DNA from: JANYCG01 sp031431035 | GTDB lineage: Bacteria > Pseudomonadota > Gammaproteobacteria > Burkholderiales > Burkholderiaceae_C | Length of the DNA: 64,000 nucleotides | NCBI GenBank assembly: GCA_031431035.1 | Contig: JANPCR010000182.1 | Span: 1 to 64,000, forward strand | Direction: 5' to 3' | Made by a program: the position numbers and the translations under genes | In this document: one piece after another, positions 51,948 through 61,023 of the stretch | Position numbering within the stretch: position 1 is the stretch's first letter | Layout of the letters: every line of letters begins with the position of its first letter | Notes under the pieces: model-generated | The model's database searches: none | What the model was told of the DNA's origin: nothing | What the model saw: only the letters and a program-made list of their open reading frames with translations

Positions 51948-52490
51948 ATGAAAATACTGATCGACTTTCTTCCCATTTTGCTGTTTGTCGGCGCGTACAA
52001 GCTGTACGACATTTACATGGCGACGGGCGTGTTGATGGCAGCAACCGTGGTGCAAATGTGCGTGATTTACGCGATTGACCGCAAGTTGACGGTCATGCAC
52101 AAGATCACGCTGGCCATGATTTTGGGCTTTGGCTCACTCACCCTGGTGCTGCAAAACGAGCAATTCATCAAATGGAAGCCCACGGTGTTGTACGCGGCCA
52201 TGGCAATCGGTTTGGGCATTGCGCTGTGGTCGGCCAAAAAGAACTTTTTGAAGCTGATGCTGGGCAGCCAGTTGGAACTGCCAGACGCCGTGTGGATGCG
52301 CCTGAACCTGGTCTGGATCGCTTACTGCGTCTTCATGTCGGCGCTGAATGGCTACGTGGCGGCTTACTTTTCGACCGAAGCCTGGGTTAACTTCAAACTG
52401 TGGGGCTATGTGTTTCCGCTGGCGTTCATCATTGGGCAAGGGCTGTACATTGCGCCGCATTTGAAGCCTGAAGAAGAAACCAAAGCCTGA
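51948..52490 (+). CDS. yciB: Intracellular septation protein A / YciB
   Basis: A 180-residue integral membrane protein with about five membrane segments. LIDFLPILLFVGAYKLYDIYMATGVLMAATVVQM at 3-36 is characteristic of the YciB/IspZ family, involved in cell envelope and septation. The TGA stop is at 52488. After it, a reading frame without stops leads to bolA in the same frame over 26 codons. Confidence 0.9.
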   Translation: MKILIDFLPILLFVGAYKLYDIYMATGVLMAATVVQMCVIYAIDRKLTVMHKITLAMILGFGSLTLVLQNEQFIKWKPTVLYAAMAIGLGIALWSAKKNFLKLMLGSQLELPDAVWMRLNLVWIAYCVFMSALNGYVAAYFSTEAWVNFKLWGYVFPLAFIIGQGLYIAPHLKPEEETKA

Positions 52491-52518
52491 ACAACGCCCC
52501 TTCCTACTTGTACCTGGC

Positions 52519-52566
52519 CCCTTGCCCGCTCCCTTGCCCGCTCCCTTACCCGCTCCCTTACCCGCT
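52519..52566. repeat. 12-bp tandem repeat (CCCTTGCCCGCT/CCCTTACCCGCT), four units
   Basis: Two units CCCTTGCCCGCT followed by two units CCCTTACCCGCT, ending 2 bp before the bolA ATG. The period is three codons times four, hence length changes would keep the yciB/bolA frame. No ribosome-binding site is visible between the last unit and ATG. Confidence 0.85.
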
Positions 52567-52568
52567 CC

Positions 52569-52862
52569 ATGTTCACTGAAACCCAATCCAACCCCATCAG
52601 CCATTCCGCGACCCTGCTGGACGCCCAATTGCGCCAAACCCTGCAACCCACCCAGTTGCAGGTGATAGACGAAAGCGCCGACCACGCGGGCCACGTGGGG
52701 GCCAATGGCACGGGCTTTGGCACCCATTTCAGGGTAAAAATCGCCTCGCCATTGTTTCAGGGCAAGTCTCGCGTGGCCTGCCATCGGCTTGTGTATGATT
52801 CGCTGCAAGTTTTTATCGATCAGGGCGTTCACGCCATTGCCATCGAAACTTTGCGCGGCTAA
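52569..52862 (+). CDS. bolA: BolA-family protein
   Basis: A 97-residue BolA-like protein. Core: LDAQLRQTLQPTQLQVIDESADHAGHVG, FRVKIASPLFQGKSRVACHRLVYDSL, with the conserved His and surrounding residues expected to bind a [2Fe-2S] cluster together with a monothiol glutaredoxin. Only one start is possible in frame (52569) after the tandem repeat. Follows yciB and precedes the parvulin gene. Confidence 0.9.
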   Translation: MFTETQSNPISHSATLLDAQLRQTLQPTQLQVIDESADHAGHVGANGTGFGTHFRVKIASPLFQGKSRVACHRLVYDSLQVFIDQGVHAIAIETLRG

Positions 52863-52951
52863 AAGCGTCAAAGGGACGGGCCAAAGGGACTCCAAGCCCT
52901 TGCCGTCGCGCATTTCCATCAACTTTTTTGTGACACTTTAGGAATTTTCGA

Positions 52952-53737
52952 ATGAAAAAACAAATCATCGCCTCTTTGGCAAGTGCCGCCTTTTTGTGCG
53001 CACTGGCACCCTTGGCGTTGGCTCAAAACGTGGCCATTGTGAACGGCAAAGCCGTGCCCAAAGCCCGTTTGGACGCGCTGGCAGGCCAAATGGCCAAGGC
53101 GGGCCGCCCCGTGCCGCCCGAGCAGCAAGCCCAACTGCGTGATGAAGTCATCGCGCGGGAAGTGTTTTTGCAAGAAGCGCAATTGCGCGGCCTGGATTCA
53201 AGCGACGACTTCAAGGTACAGGTTGAACTGGCGCGTCAGTCGATTTTGATTCGGGAGCTGTTTGCCGATTACGCCCTGAAGAACCCCATCACCGATGCTG
53301 ACCTGAAGGCCGAGTACGACAAATTTGCGGCAGCCAATGGCGGCCAAGAGTACAAGGCCAAACACATTTTGGTTGAAAAAGAAGACGAAGCCAAAGCCAT
53401 CATTGCGCAGCTGAAAAAAGGCGGCAAGTTTGATGAAATCGCCAAAAAATCGTCGAAAGACCCAGGCTCTGGCGCCAAAGGTGGCGAGTTGGATTGGGCG
53501 TCTGCCGGCAGCTATGTGAAAGAGTTCTCTGAGGCGATGGTCGGGCTGCAAAAAGGCAAAACCACTGAAACCCCGGTGAAATCTCAGTTCGGTTACCACA
53601 TCATTCGCCTGGAAGACACGCGCGTGGCGCAGTTGCCCAAGTTTGAAGAAGTGAAGCCGCAAATCGCTCAGCAAATGGGTCAGCAAAAACTTGCCAAGTA
53701 CCAGGAAGAACTGCGTGCCAAGGCGAAGATTGAGTGA
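52952..53737 (+). CDS. Periplasmic PpiC-type peptidyl-prolyl isomerase (parvulin)
   Basis: A 261-residue chaperone with a Sec signal (cleavage after LALAQ). SurA-like N-domain helices near 35-110, then a single rotamase domain near 130-225 (YKAKHILVEKEDEAKAIIAQLKKGGKFDEIAKKSSKDPGS, GGELDW, QFGYHIIRLED). Assists folding of outer-membrane proteins. The last 25 residues are charged and helical. Confidence 0.93.
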   Translation: MKKQIIASLASAAFLCALAPLALAQNVAIVNGKAVPKARLDALAGQMAKAGRPVPPEQQAQLRDEVIAREVFLQEAQLRGLDSSDDFKVQVELARQSILIRELFADYALKNPITDADLKAEYDKFAAANGGQEYKAKHILVEKEDEAKAIIAQLKKGGKFDEIAKKSSKDPGSGAKGGELDWASAGSYVKEFSEAMVGLQKGKTTETPVKSQFGYHIIRLEDTRVAQLPKFEEVKPQIAQQMGQQKLAKYQEELRAKAKIE

Positions 53738-53802
53738 GTTTGAGACTTGCTTGATTTGATTTGAATTAAGCTGATCGCAAAGCCAGCCCAGCTTCAAATC
53801 CC

Positions 53803-53837
53803 AAAAGGCCCGAATTCGTTGAGAATTCGGGCCTTTT
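53803..53837. terminator. Perfect bidirectional rho-independent terminator
   Basis: AAAAGGCCCGAATTC, loop GTTGA, GAATTCGGGCCTTTT: a perfect 15-bp stem with A-run on one side and T-run on the other. It sits between the convergent parvulin gene and the DUF1624 gene and should stop both. Element copy E begins 4 bp further on. Confidence 0.9.
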
Positions 53838-53840
53838 CAT

Positions 53841-53956
53841 TTGCTATTATTAGCATAGCAAACTATTGATATAATTCGAGAGCTAGAGGCACTTTTTATT
53901 CATATTTTGGGTTTTTGGAGCGATTTTTAGAAAAAAAGAACCTGCAGGTTCATTTA
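53841..53956 (-). repeat. AT-rich modular palindromic element, copy E
   Basis: Inverted copy: TTGCTATTATTAGCATAGCAA, then AGAGCTAGAGGC (core), spacer with TTTATTCATATTTTGGG, then AAAAAGAACCTGCAGGTTC. The right end (GGTTCATTTATCTCG) runs into the stop region of the DUF1624 gene: its TAA (53954-53956) is formed from the element's last bases. Confidence 0.85.
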
Positions 53957-54847
53957 TCTCGAAATCAGCCATCCCCAGGCCGAAAGCCCGCCAATCAGCA
54001 CCGGCTGGTGCACCATGTAATACGGCAGGCTCCAGCGGCCCAAGCGGGTGGTCATTTGAACGGGCCAGGGCGTAGCAGGGTTGGAAGGGGTTAGCAGCAA
54101 GGCTTTGAGACGCGGCTGCGGCGCAGATGGCGATGTGAGATCGGGCTTGGAGTTTGAGTGGGAGTTGGAGTTGGAGTTAGGTCGCCCTGCCCCACCCGCC
54201 CGACGTTCCCCTGCCAACGCCCAGGCACCCGCTGCCGCGCCCAGCCACATCACGCCCAGCCAGGGAATCAGCGGCACGTAATCTTCGGTGTAAGGCTTGT
54301 GGGTCACCCAGCCGATCCAATTCAGGGCTTTTGAATTTAACAACTCAGCCGTAGGCCCAGGCAGTGGCACGCTGCCTGCCAGCCAGCCCAGCGCCAATGT
54401 GGCGCCACCCAAAAGCCATAGGGCAGCGGGCCAACGTCCAGCTAAGCCAGCGGTGAGCCGCACCACAATCAGCATCACCAGCATGCCGTGCAAAACCCCA
54501 AAGTAGATGAAGGTTTTGGGAAACATCAGGTAGGACCCGGCAGTAACCAGCGCAGCGCACACCGCAATTTGCGCCCAACGCCGCCAAAACCGGGGCCAGC
54601 TTTGGCCTTGGCTTACCGCCACGGCTTGGCTGAAACCGGCTGTGAATAAAAACAGGCTCAATATGACGCCGCGCTGCCAGGTCCAGACCGGGTTGTTGTA
54701 AAAGTCCTGCTTGATGTGGCCAAAATTGTTCAAGTCGAAACAAAAGTGGAACACGGTCATCCACAGCATCGCCACACCGCGCAGGGTGTCGATAGCGTCA
54801 AAACGCGGGGTGCTGGCGGCGGTTTTCAACGGGCTGGTAAGGGACAT
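53954..54847 (-). CDS. DUF1624 / heparan-alpha-glucosaminide N-acetyltransferase-like membrane protein
   Basis: A 297-residue multi-pass protein with about nine membrane segments. RFDAIDTLRGVAMLWMTVFHFCFDLNNFG at 15-43 is the DUF1624 opening, with the Asp-x-x-Arg-Gly and His expected of this acyltransferase group. Residues about 220-250 hold an Asn-Ser tandem (NSNSNSHSNSK) encoded by 6-bp DNA repeats. Donor and acceptor unknown. Its stop overlaps element copy E, so its last residues (LISR) are at the element boundary. Confidence 0.86.
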   Translation of the reverse strand: MSLTSPLKTAASTPRFDAIDTLRGVAMLWMTVFHFCFDLNNFGHIKQDFYNNPVWTWQRGVILSLFLFTAGFSQAVAVSQGQSWPRFWRRWAQIAVCAALVTAGSYLMFPKTFIYFGVLHGMLVMLIVVRLTAGLAGRWPAALWLLGGATLALGWLAGSVPLPGPTAELLNSKALNWIGWVTHKPYTEDYVPLIPWLGVMWLGAAAGAWALAGERRAGGAGRPNSNSNSHSNSKPDLTSPSAPQPRLKALLLTPSNPATPWPVQMTTRLGRWSLPYYMVHQPVLIGGLSAWGWLISR

Positions 54848-54874
54848 CAGCGGGGCAGGCGCTGATTCAGTGGC

Positions 54875-56371
54875 TTATTCAACCACTTTGACGGGTTGCC
54901 CTGGCTTGGGTTCGCCACCGCCGTAATAGCCGTTGATCAGCCGCAACTGGGCCTCGCCCCCGCTCAAGGGCGTGCTGCGGGCCAGTTCGGCAAAGCCCCC
55001 GCGCGGGTAAGCGACCGACCGCATGACCCAGGGTTTGGCGGCGATGCGATCCGCCGCGTTCAGGGCGCGAAACGAGCCCTGCGCCTCTACCATTTGGGCG
55101 CGGGCGCGTTGCAGGGCGGCAGCGTCTTTGGCGGCGTAATTCATCAAATAATTGGCGTTGGACGGGCCGCTGACCACGGTAATTTCAACCGCCTGTGCTT
55201 TGCCCTGCGCATCCGACCTGGCACCTACAAAATGCGTGGCTTGCAAACCGTTGATCACCAGGCGGTCGGCGTTGCCCTGGGTGGGCTTGAGCACATTGCG
55301 AATCACTTCATCGTGCGTTTTGCCAGCCTGGGGCGGCACGCCTTTGAGCACCAGGGCGGCGCTGCCTTCGGCGTTCACCAGGGCCAATTGCTCGGCACTG
55401 TTTTGAATTTTCCAGCCCACGGGCGCGGTGATGGCAAAGCCCAGCGCCTCATGGTAAAAATTGCGCCCCCGGGTCAGGCCCTGGTCAGCGCTTTCGCCAA
55501 AAGCCATGCCTGCAATTGCATTTTGGTAGCGGGCGCGGCCATCGTCGGCATAGTTGCCTTTGTACTGGGCGGCCAGTTGGGTGATGGTTTGCAGGCGCTG
55601 GTCGTTGCTGGGGTGCGAAGACAACCAACTGTTTTGCGCAGGCACGGCGCGGCCTTCTTTGGCGGCTTGGTCGGCGGCAAAGCGCTCCTGGTTTTTCAGC
55701 ACATTGATCACGTTGATCATGTTTTTCGGGTCGTAATTGCTGCGTGCCAAGTACTCGGCGCCCAAGCCGTCGGCTTGCAGTTCTTGCTCGCGCCCGTAGG
55801 TAGCCACGTAGCCGGCGGCAGCGCTTTGCGACACTTGCGAGGCAATTTGCCCTGCCCCGGCGATGCCTTTGCTCTCCAGCACCGCACCCAAAACGGACGC
55901 TGCCAGCACGCCCAAGCCCGCATCTTGCTGGCGGGTGGCGCGCTGGGCACCGTGGCGTGCGGTAACGTGGCCAATCTCGTGGCCCATCACGCCTGCCAAA
56001 TCGGCCTCGTCGTCCATGTACGCCATGATGCCGCGGGTCACGTACACATAACCGCCGGGCAGCGCAAAGGCGTTGATCTCGGGGCTGTCCAGCACGGTGA
56101 AGGTCCATTTCAACTGGTTGCGGTGCGACAGCTTGGCAAGGCGCTGGCCCAGGTCATTCACGTAGGCTTGAAGTTTGGGGTTGTTGAGCACGCCGTACTC
56201 TTGCAGCACCTGGGCGTGGGCTTTTTGGCCTTCGGTCACTTCGTCGGCCTCGCTCATGACCGAGCGTTCGGCCTGCCCCGTGACGGGGTTGACCACGGCG
56301 CTGCCGCAAGCTGTCAGCAGGCCGGTGAGCAAAAGCGGGGTGAGCAGCAGGGGAAAAAGTTTGCGGTGCAT
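54875..56371 (-). CDS. M48-family metalloprotease, lipoprotein
   Basis: A 498-residue zinc protease. The signal ends with lipobox LLTAC, so it is lipidated. HEIGH motif near 131-135, downstream Glu in QELQADGLGAEYL near 200 as third ligand. BepA-like arrangement but without TPR repeats; instead a C-terminal domain (residues 300-480) of beta-rich character with VGARSDAQGKAQAVEITVV. Probably cleaves or quality-controls outer-membrane proteins in the periplasm. ATG at 56371 normal. Confidence 0.92.
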   Translation of the reverse strand: MHRKLFPLLLTPLLLTGLLTACGSAVVNPVTGQAERSVMSEADEVTEGQKAHAQVLQEYGVLNNPKLQAYVNDLGQRLAKLSHRNQLKWTFTVLDSPEINAFALPGGYVYVTRGIMAYMDDEADLAGVMGHEIGHVTARHGAQRATRQQDAGLGVLAASVLGAVLESKGIAGAGQIASQVSQSAAAGYVATYGREQELQADGLGAEYLARSNYDPKNMINVINVLKNQERFAADQAAKEGRAVPAQNSWLSSHPSNDQRLQTITQLAAQYKGNYADDGRARYQNAIAGMAFGESADQGLTRGRNFYHEALGFAITAPVGWKIQNSAEQLALVNAEGSAALVLKGVPPQAGKTHDEVIRNVLKPTQGNADRLVINGLQATHFVGARSDAQGKAQAVEITVVSGPSNANYLMNYAAKDAAALQRARAQMVEAQGSFRALNAADRIAAKPWVMRSVAYPRGGFAELARSTPLSGGEAQLRLINGYYGGGEPKPGQPVKVVE

Positions 56372-56497
56372 GGAATCTCCTCAAAAACTGGGGGCGTGGA
56401 ATCGAAACCTGGGGGCGCTCGATACAAGGCTTGGGCCCTGATACAGCGGTGCAATGGCGTATTTTGCACAATCGCCGTGGCGCTTTGGCGGCAGGTG

Positions 56498-56746
56498 TCA
56501 AAAATGCGGCGGCAAGTCGTCTCGCAGGTTGCGCGGGGCGGCGTGGGCGTCTGCGGCCGCGTTGCTTTGCGCTGAATGGCGAATTTGGGCGATTTCGCGC
56601 ATCAGCAGGTCGATCTGGTTTTGCTGGCGAATCACCACTGAGTCCAGCTTTTCAAGCAAATCTTCGGTGAAGCTCGCCTTGATTTCAAGCTCGGTCAGGC
56701 GCTGGTCGGTGTCGGTTGGGATGCTGGGGTGGATTAAATCGGGCAT
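56498..56746 (-). CDS. slyX: SlyX-like coiled-coil protein
   Basis: An 82-residue protein with a long amphipathic helix (TDQRLTELEIKASFTEDLLEKLDSVVIRQQNQIDLLMREIAQIRHSAQ), matching SlyX heptads. The function is unknown. Its start is 138 bp from the divergent dbpA. Confidence 0.85.
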   Translation of the reverse strand: MPDLIHPSIPTDTDQRLTELEIKASFTEDLLEKLDSVVIRQQNQIDLLMREIAQIRHSAQSNAAADAHAAPRNLRDDLPPHF

Positions 56747-56883
56747 GGCATTTTAAATTGGGGCGCACGGTAGGGGCGCGCAATGGGCACGGGATCGCAA
56801 TATGCAATTGTGTGCGGGTGGGTGATGGTGAGCGACTCGGTCAACACGGTCGACGAGCAAGCCACGCCCTCGATAATACGGGC

Positions 56884-58281
<1,398 letters not shown>

Positions 58282-58295
58282 TCCCTCAAAATTCC

Positions 58296-58415
58296 AAAGT
58301 CATATCACCGGTGATATGACTTTTCCCGAAAAACCGCCAAAACGCGATTTTATGAACAAAATAGGCCTCTAGCTCTCGAGATATATCAATAGTTTGCTAT
58401 ATATAATATAGCAAT
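58296..58415 (+). repeat. AT-rich modular palindromic element, copy F
   Basis: Hairpin of the second type, GTCATATCACCGGTGATATG.. with A and T flanks (58296-58324), spacer with TTTTATGAACAAAAT, core AGGCCTCTAGCTCTCGAG (58363-58380), then TTTGCTATATATAATATAGCAA. It lies 14 bp after the dbpA stop and 34 bp before the WS/DGAT stop, between convergent genes, and may act as terminator. Confidence 0.88.
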
Positions 58416-58449
58416 TCAAATTCTAAGCTGAGAACCAAAATCCTCGCTC

Positions 58450-60081
58450 TTAACCAGCTCGCTTGACCCGTTTGGCAGGACTGGCCACAACGGCTTTGCG
58501 AGGCGCCGTCTTGGTCGGTTTTGACGTTTTGGCTTTGGTCTTCACCAAGCTCAAAGGCGGCGCTGCCACTGGTTTTTCAGGCAATTTGGCTACGGGCGCT
58601 GCGGTGCTGGCAAGGACAGCAACGGGGGCTGCAACCGGGGTCAGTTTCAACAACTCGGCATGGGCCGCCATCATGTACTTGGCAAGCTCGGGCAGGTCCG
58701 GCATGGCCTTGCGGCAGGCGATCAGGCCAAAATCCAGGTTGCCGTTGTAGCTTTGCACGGTCACGTTCAGGCCCAAACTGTGGGCAACGATGCTGACCGG
58801 GTAGTAGGTGAGCATTTTCGCTCCCGCCATGTACAGCGCTTGGCGCGGACCGGGCACGTTGGAAATGGCGACATTGGCAATGGGCGGCATGCTGTTGGCC
58901 AGGCGCGACCGCCCGAGCAGCGACGCCAAGCCGCTCAAAAGCCAGGGTGCGCCGAGCGACGGAAAGTCCATCGGCATGACCGATTTCATGCTGGCCGTGG
59001 TGGCCTTGGCCGATGCACTGGCTTTGCGAATGGCCTGCAAGCGCTCTAATGGGTCCTTGATGTGGCTGGCCAGGCTGATGCGCATCATCGAGGCCTGGGT
59101 GTTCATGTCGGTGTTGCCTTCTTCGCGCAGGCTCACGGGCACACCGGCCAGCAGCGGCATTTCGGGGCGGCAATTAAGGTCTGCCAAGTAATGGCGCAAG
59201 GCACCTGAGCAAATGCCCATCACCACGTCATTCAGAGTAACGCCGTTGCCTTTGGCAATGTGCTTCAGCTCAGCCATGGGCACTGAAAAGCTGGAGAAAC
59301 TGCGCTGGTTGGTGATGCTGACATTGATCGGTGTTTTGGGCGCAAACCAGCTGGTTTTTTCGGCTTCTACCACCGTGGCTTCGCTGAAGTCTGCAGATTT
59401 GGAGGCAGATGTTGGGCGCAGCATGCGAAACCCCGTGCGCAACAGCGTAGGCAAGGTTTTGGCCATTTTGAAGGCCTGAATTGCCGAATTTTTGACACCA
59501 GCCGCCGCCAGCTCGGCAATGCCAAAGTTGTCGGTGCTCATGGACGGGCGGCGTGGCGCGGGGCGCACATGCCGTGGAATGGCCGTGACGTCCATGATGG
59601 CGGTGGCCAGTGCGACACCCGCAGCACCATCCAGCGCGGCATGGTGAACTTTGCTGTAAAACGCCACCAGCTTGGTGCCGGGCGGTGCGTTAGCGGGTGT
59701 TTCTAAACCTTCAATGACAAAAAATTCCCACAGCGGGCGGCTACGGTCCAGCAGGCTTGAATGCAAGCGGCCGACCAATTTGTCTAGCTGCGCCCGCGTG
59801 CCGGGCTTGGGCAACACGGTGCTGCGAATGTGGTATTCCATGTCCAGGTCTTCGTCCAGAACCCAGATCGGGTTGGCCAGCTCAAACGGCATGTTGACCA
59901 GTTTGCGCCTGAAAACCGGGGCCAGGTGCATTCGCTGGGCAATGTGCTCCCGCAGGTTGTCCAAAAAATCGCCTTCGTAACCGGCGGGTAGCTCGTAAAT
60001 GTTCAAACCGCCCACGTGCATGGGCGTCTCGGGCGTTTCCAAGTACAAAAATGTGGCGTCAAGGCCGCTAAGGTGGTCCAT
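58450..60081 (-). CDS. Wax ester synthase / diacylglycerol acyltransferase (WS/DGAT)
   Basis: A 543-residue bifunctional acyltransferase making wax esters or triacylglycerol as storage lipid. HHAALDG motif (HHxxxDG) near 141-147, NVAISNVPGPRQALY near 405, and the N-terminal LSGLDATFLYLETPETPMHVGGL opening. The C-terminal 70 residues are an Ala/Pro/Lys-rich tail without recognised fold. Substrates are long-chain alcohols or diacylglycerol and acyl-CoA. Associated with the downstream SDR. Confidence 0.93.
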   Translation of the reverse strand: MDHLSGLDATFLYLETPETPMHVGGLNIYELPAGYEGDFLDNLREHIAQRMHLAPVFRRKLVNMPFELANPIWVLDEDLDMEYHIRSTVLPKPGTRAQLDKLVGRLHSSLLDRSRPLWEFFVIEGLETPANAPPGTKLVAFYSKVHHAALDGAAGVALATAIMDVTAIPRHVRPAPRRPSMSTDNFGIAELAAAGVKNSAIQAFKMAKTLPTLLRTGFRMLRPTSASKSADFSEATVVEAEKTSWFAPKTPINVSITNQRSFSSFSVPMAELKHIAKGNGVTLNDVVMGICSGALRHYLADLNCRPEMPLLAGVPVSLREEGNTDMNTQASMMRISLASHIKDPLERLQAIRKASASAKATTASMKSVMPMDFPSLGAPWLLSGLASLLGRSRLANSMPPIANVAISNVPGPRQALYMAGAKMLTYYPVSIVAHSLGLNVTVQSYNGNLDFGLIACRKAMPDLPELAKYMMAAHAELLKLTPVAAPVAVLASTAAPVAKLPEKPVAAPPLSLVKTKAKTSKPTKTAPRKAVVASPAKRVKRAG

Positions 60082-60111
60082 TTGCTTCTCCTAATCGTGA
60101 TGCGAGTTGCA

Positions 60112-60876
60112 TTATCTGGCGTGAGTCACGCCGCCGTCCACCACCAAAGTGGAGCCGACCACGTAGTCCCCTGCCCGGCTAGCCAGGTAAATGGCGGCAC
60201 CGGCCATGTCTTCATCGGTGCCTATGCGTCCCGCAGGAATGCGGGCTGACACCTCAGGGCCATGGTCGCGGGCGTCTTTGTTCATGTCTGATGCAAACGC
60301 ACCCGGCGCAATGCCGCTGACCACGATGTTGTCTTTGACCAGGCGCAGCGCCATGCGACGGGTCAATTGAATCAAACCGGCCTTGCTGGCCGCATAAGAA
60401 TAGGTTTCTTGCGGGTTGACTGAAATGCCGTCAATCGAGGCAATGTTGATGACCTTGGCACAACGCGACTCGCCGGCTTTGCGCAATTGCGGCATGAGCG
60501 CTTGGGTTAAAAAGAACGGAGCCTTCAGGTTGGTATCGACCACTTTATCCCAGCCGCTTTCAGGAAAGGCGTCAAATTCAGCACCCCAAGCGGCTCCCGC
60601 GTTGTTCACCAAAATGTCGAGTTTGCCTTCGCGCGCAGCAAAGGCGGTGGCCAAGGCTCTGGCCCCTTCCACCGTGGATACATCGCCCGGCAGCGACTGG
60701 CAAAACCCGTGGGCCGACAGCTCTTTGGCGGTTTGGTCGCAGGCCGCCGCTTTGCGGGCAGAAATGTAAACCCGCGCACCCTGAGCCAAAAAGCCAGCGG
60801 CAATCATGCGGCCAATGCCCCGAGAGCCGCCAGTAATGAGGGCGGTGCGACCCTGGAGAGAGAAAAGTTCGTTCAT
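60112..60876 (-). CDS. Short-chain dehydrogenase/reductase
   Basis: A 254-residue SDR. ALITGGSRGIGRMIAAGF near 12-29, NNAGAAWGAEF near 88, YSYAASKAGLIQL near 158, and IASIDGI with the Ser. It lies 30 bp upstream of the WS/DGAT gene on the same strand and is probably co-transcribed. It might provide a fatty alcohol or a keto/hydroxy acyl substrate, which is inference. Confidence 0.9.
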   Translation of the reverse strand: MNELFSLQGRTALITGGSRGIGRMIAAGFLAQGARVYISARKAAACDQTAKELSAHGFCQSLPGDVSTVEGARALATAFAAREGKLDILVNNAGAAWGAEFDAFPESGWDKVVDTNLKAPFFLTQALMPQLRKAGESRCAKVINIASIDGISVNPQETYSYAASKAGLIQLTRRMALRLVKDNIVVSGIAPGAFASDMNKDARDHGPEVSARIPAGRIGTDEDMAGAAIYLASRAGDYVVGSTLVVDGGVTHAR

Positions 60877-61023
60877 GGAAAGTCCTTGTGTATTGCTGCG
60901 GTGGTGATTAGGGAAAAACCAGGGTTAAAACTGAAATTTATCGGAAACTTTAGTCTTAAAGATTGTTCACATGGAAGCTTACGTCGAATAAACAAATCCA
61001 CCTACCACCAAGGAGACATCCTG

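Noticed and set aside
52134..52922. Minus-strand frame with GAGKGAGKG repeats
   Set aside because: The repeat is the reverse reading of the 12-bp tandem array before bolA. The rest is antisense to yciB and bolA.
54896..56575. 559-codon open frame on the plus strand, antisense to the M48 protease gene
   Set aside because: It is a shadow frame produced by codon bias in the real minus-strand gene, which has a lipobox, a HEIGH motif and a full domain. The plus-strand product shows no recognisable domain and is rich in His/Gly/Val as shadows are.
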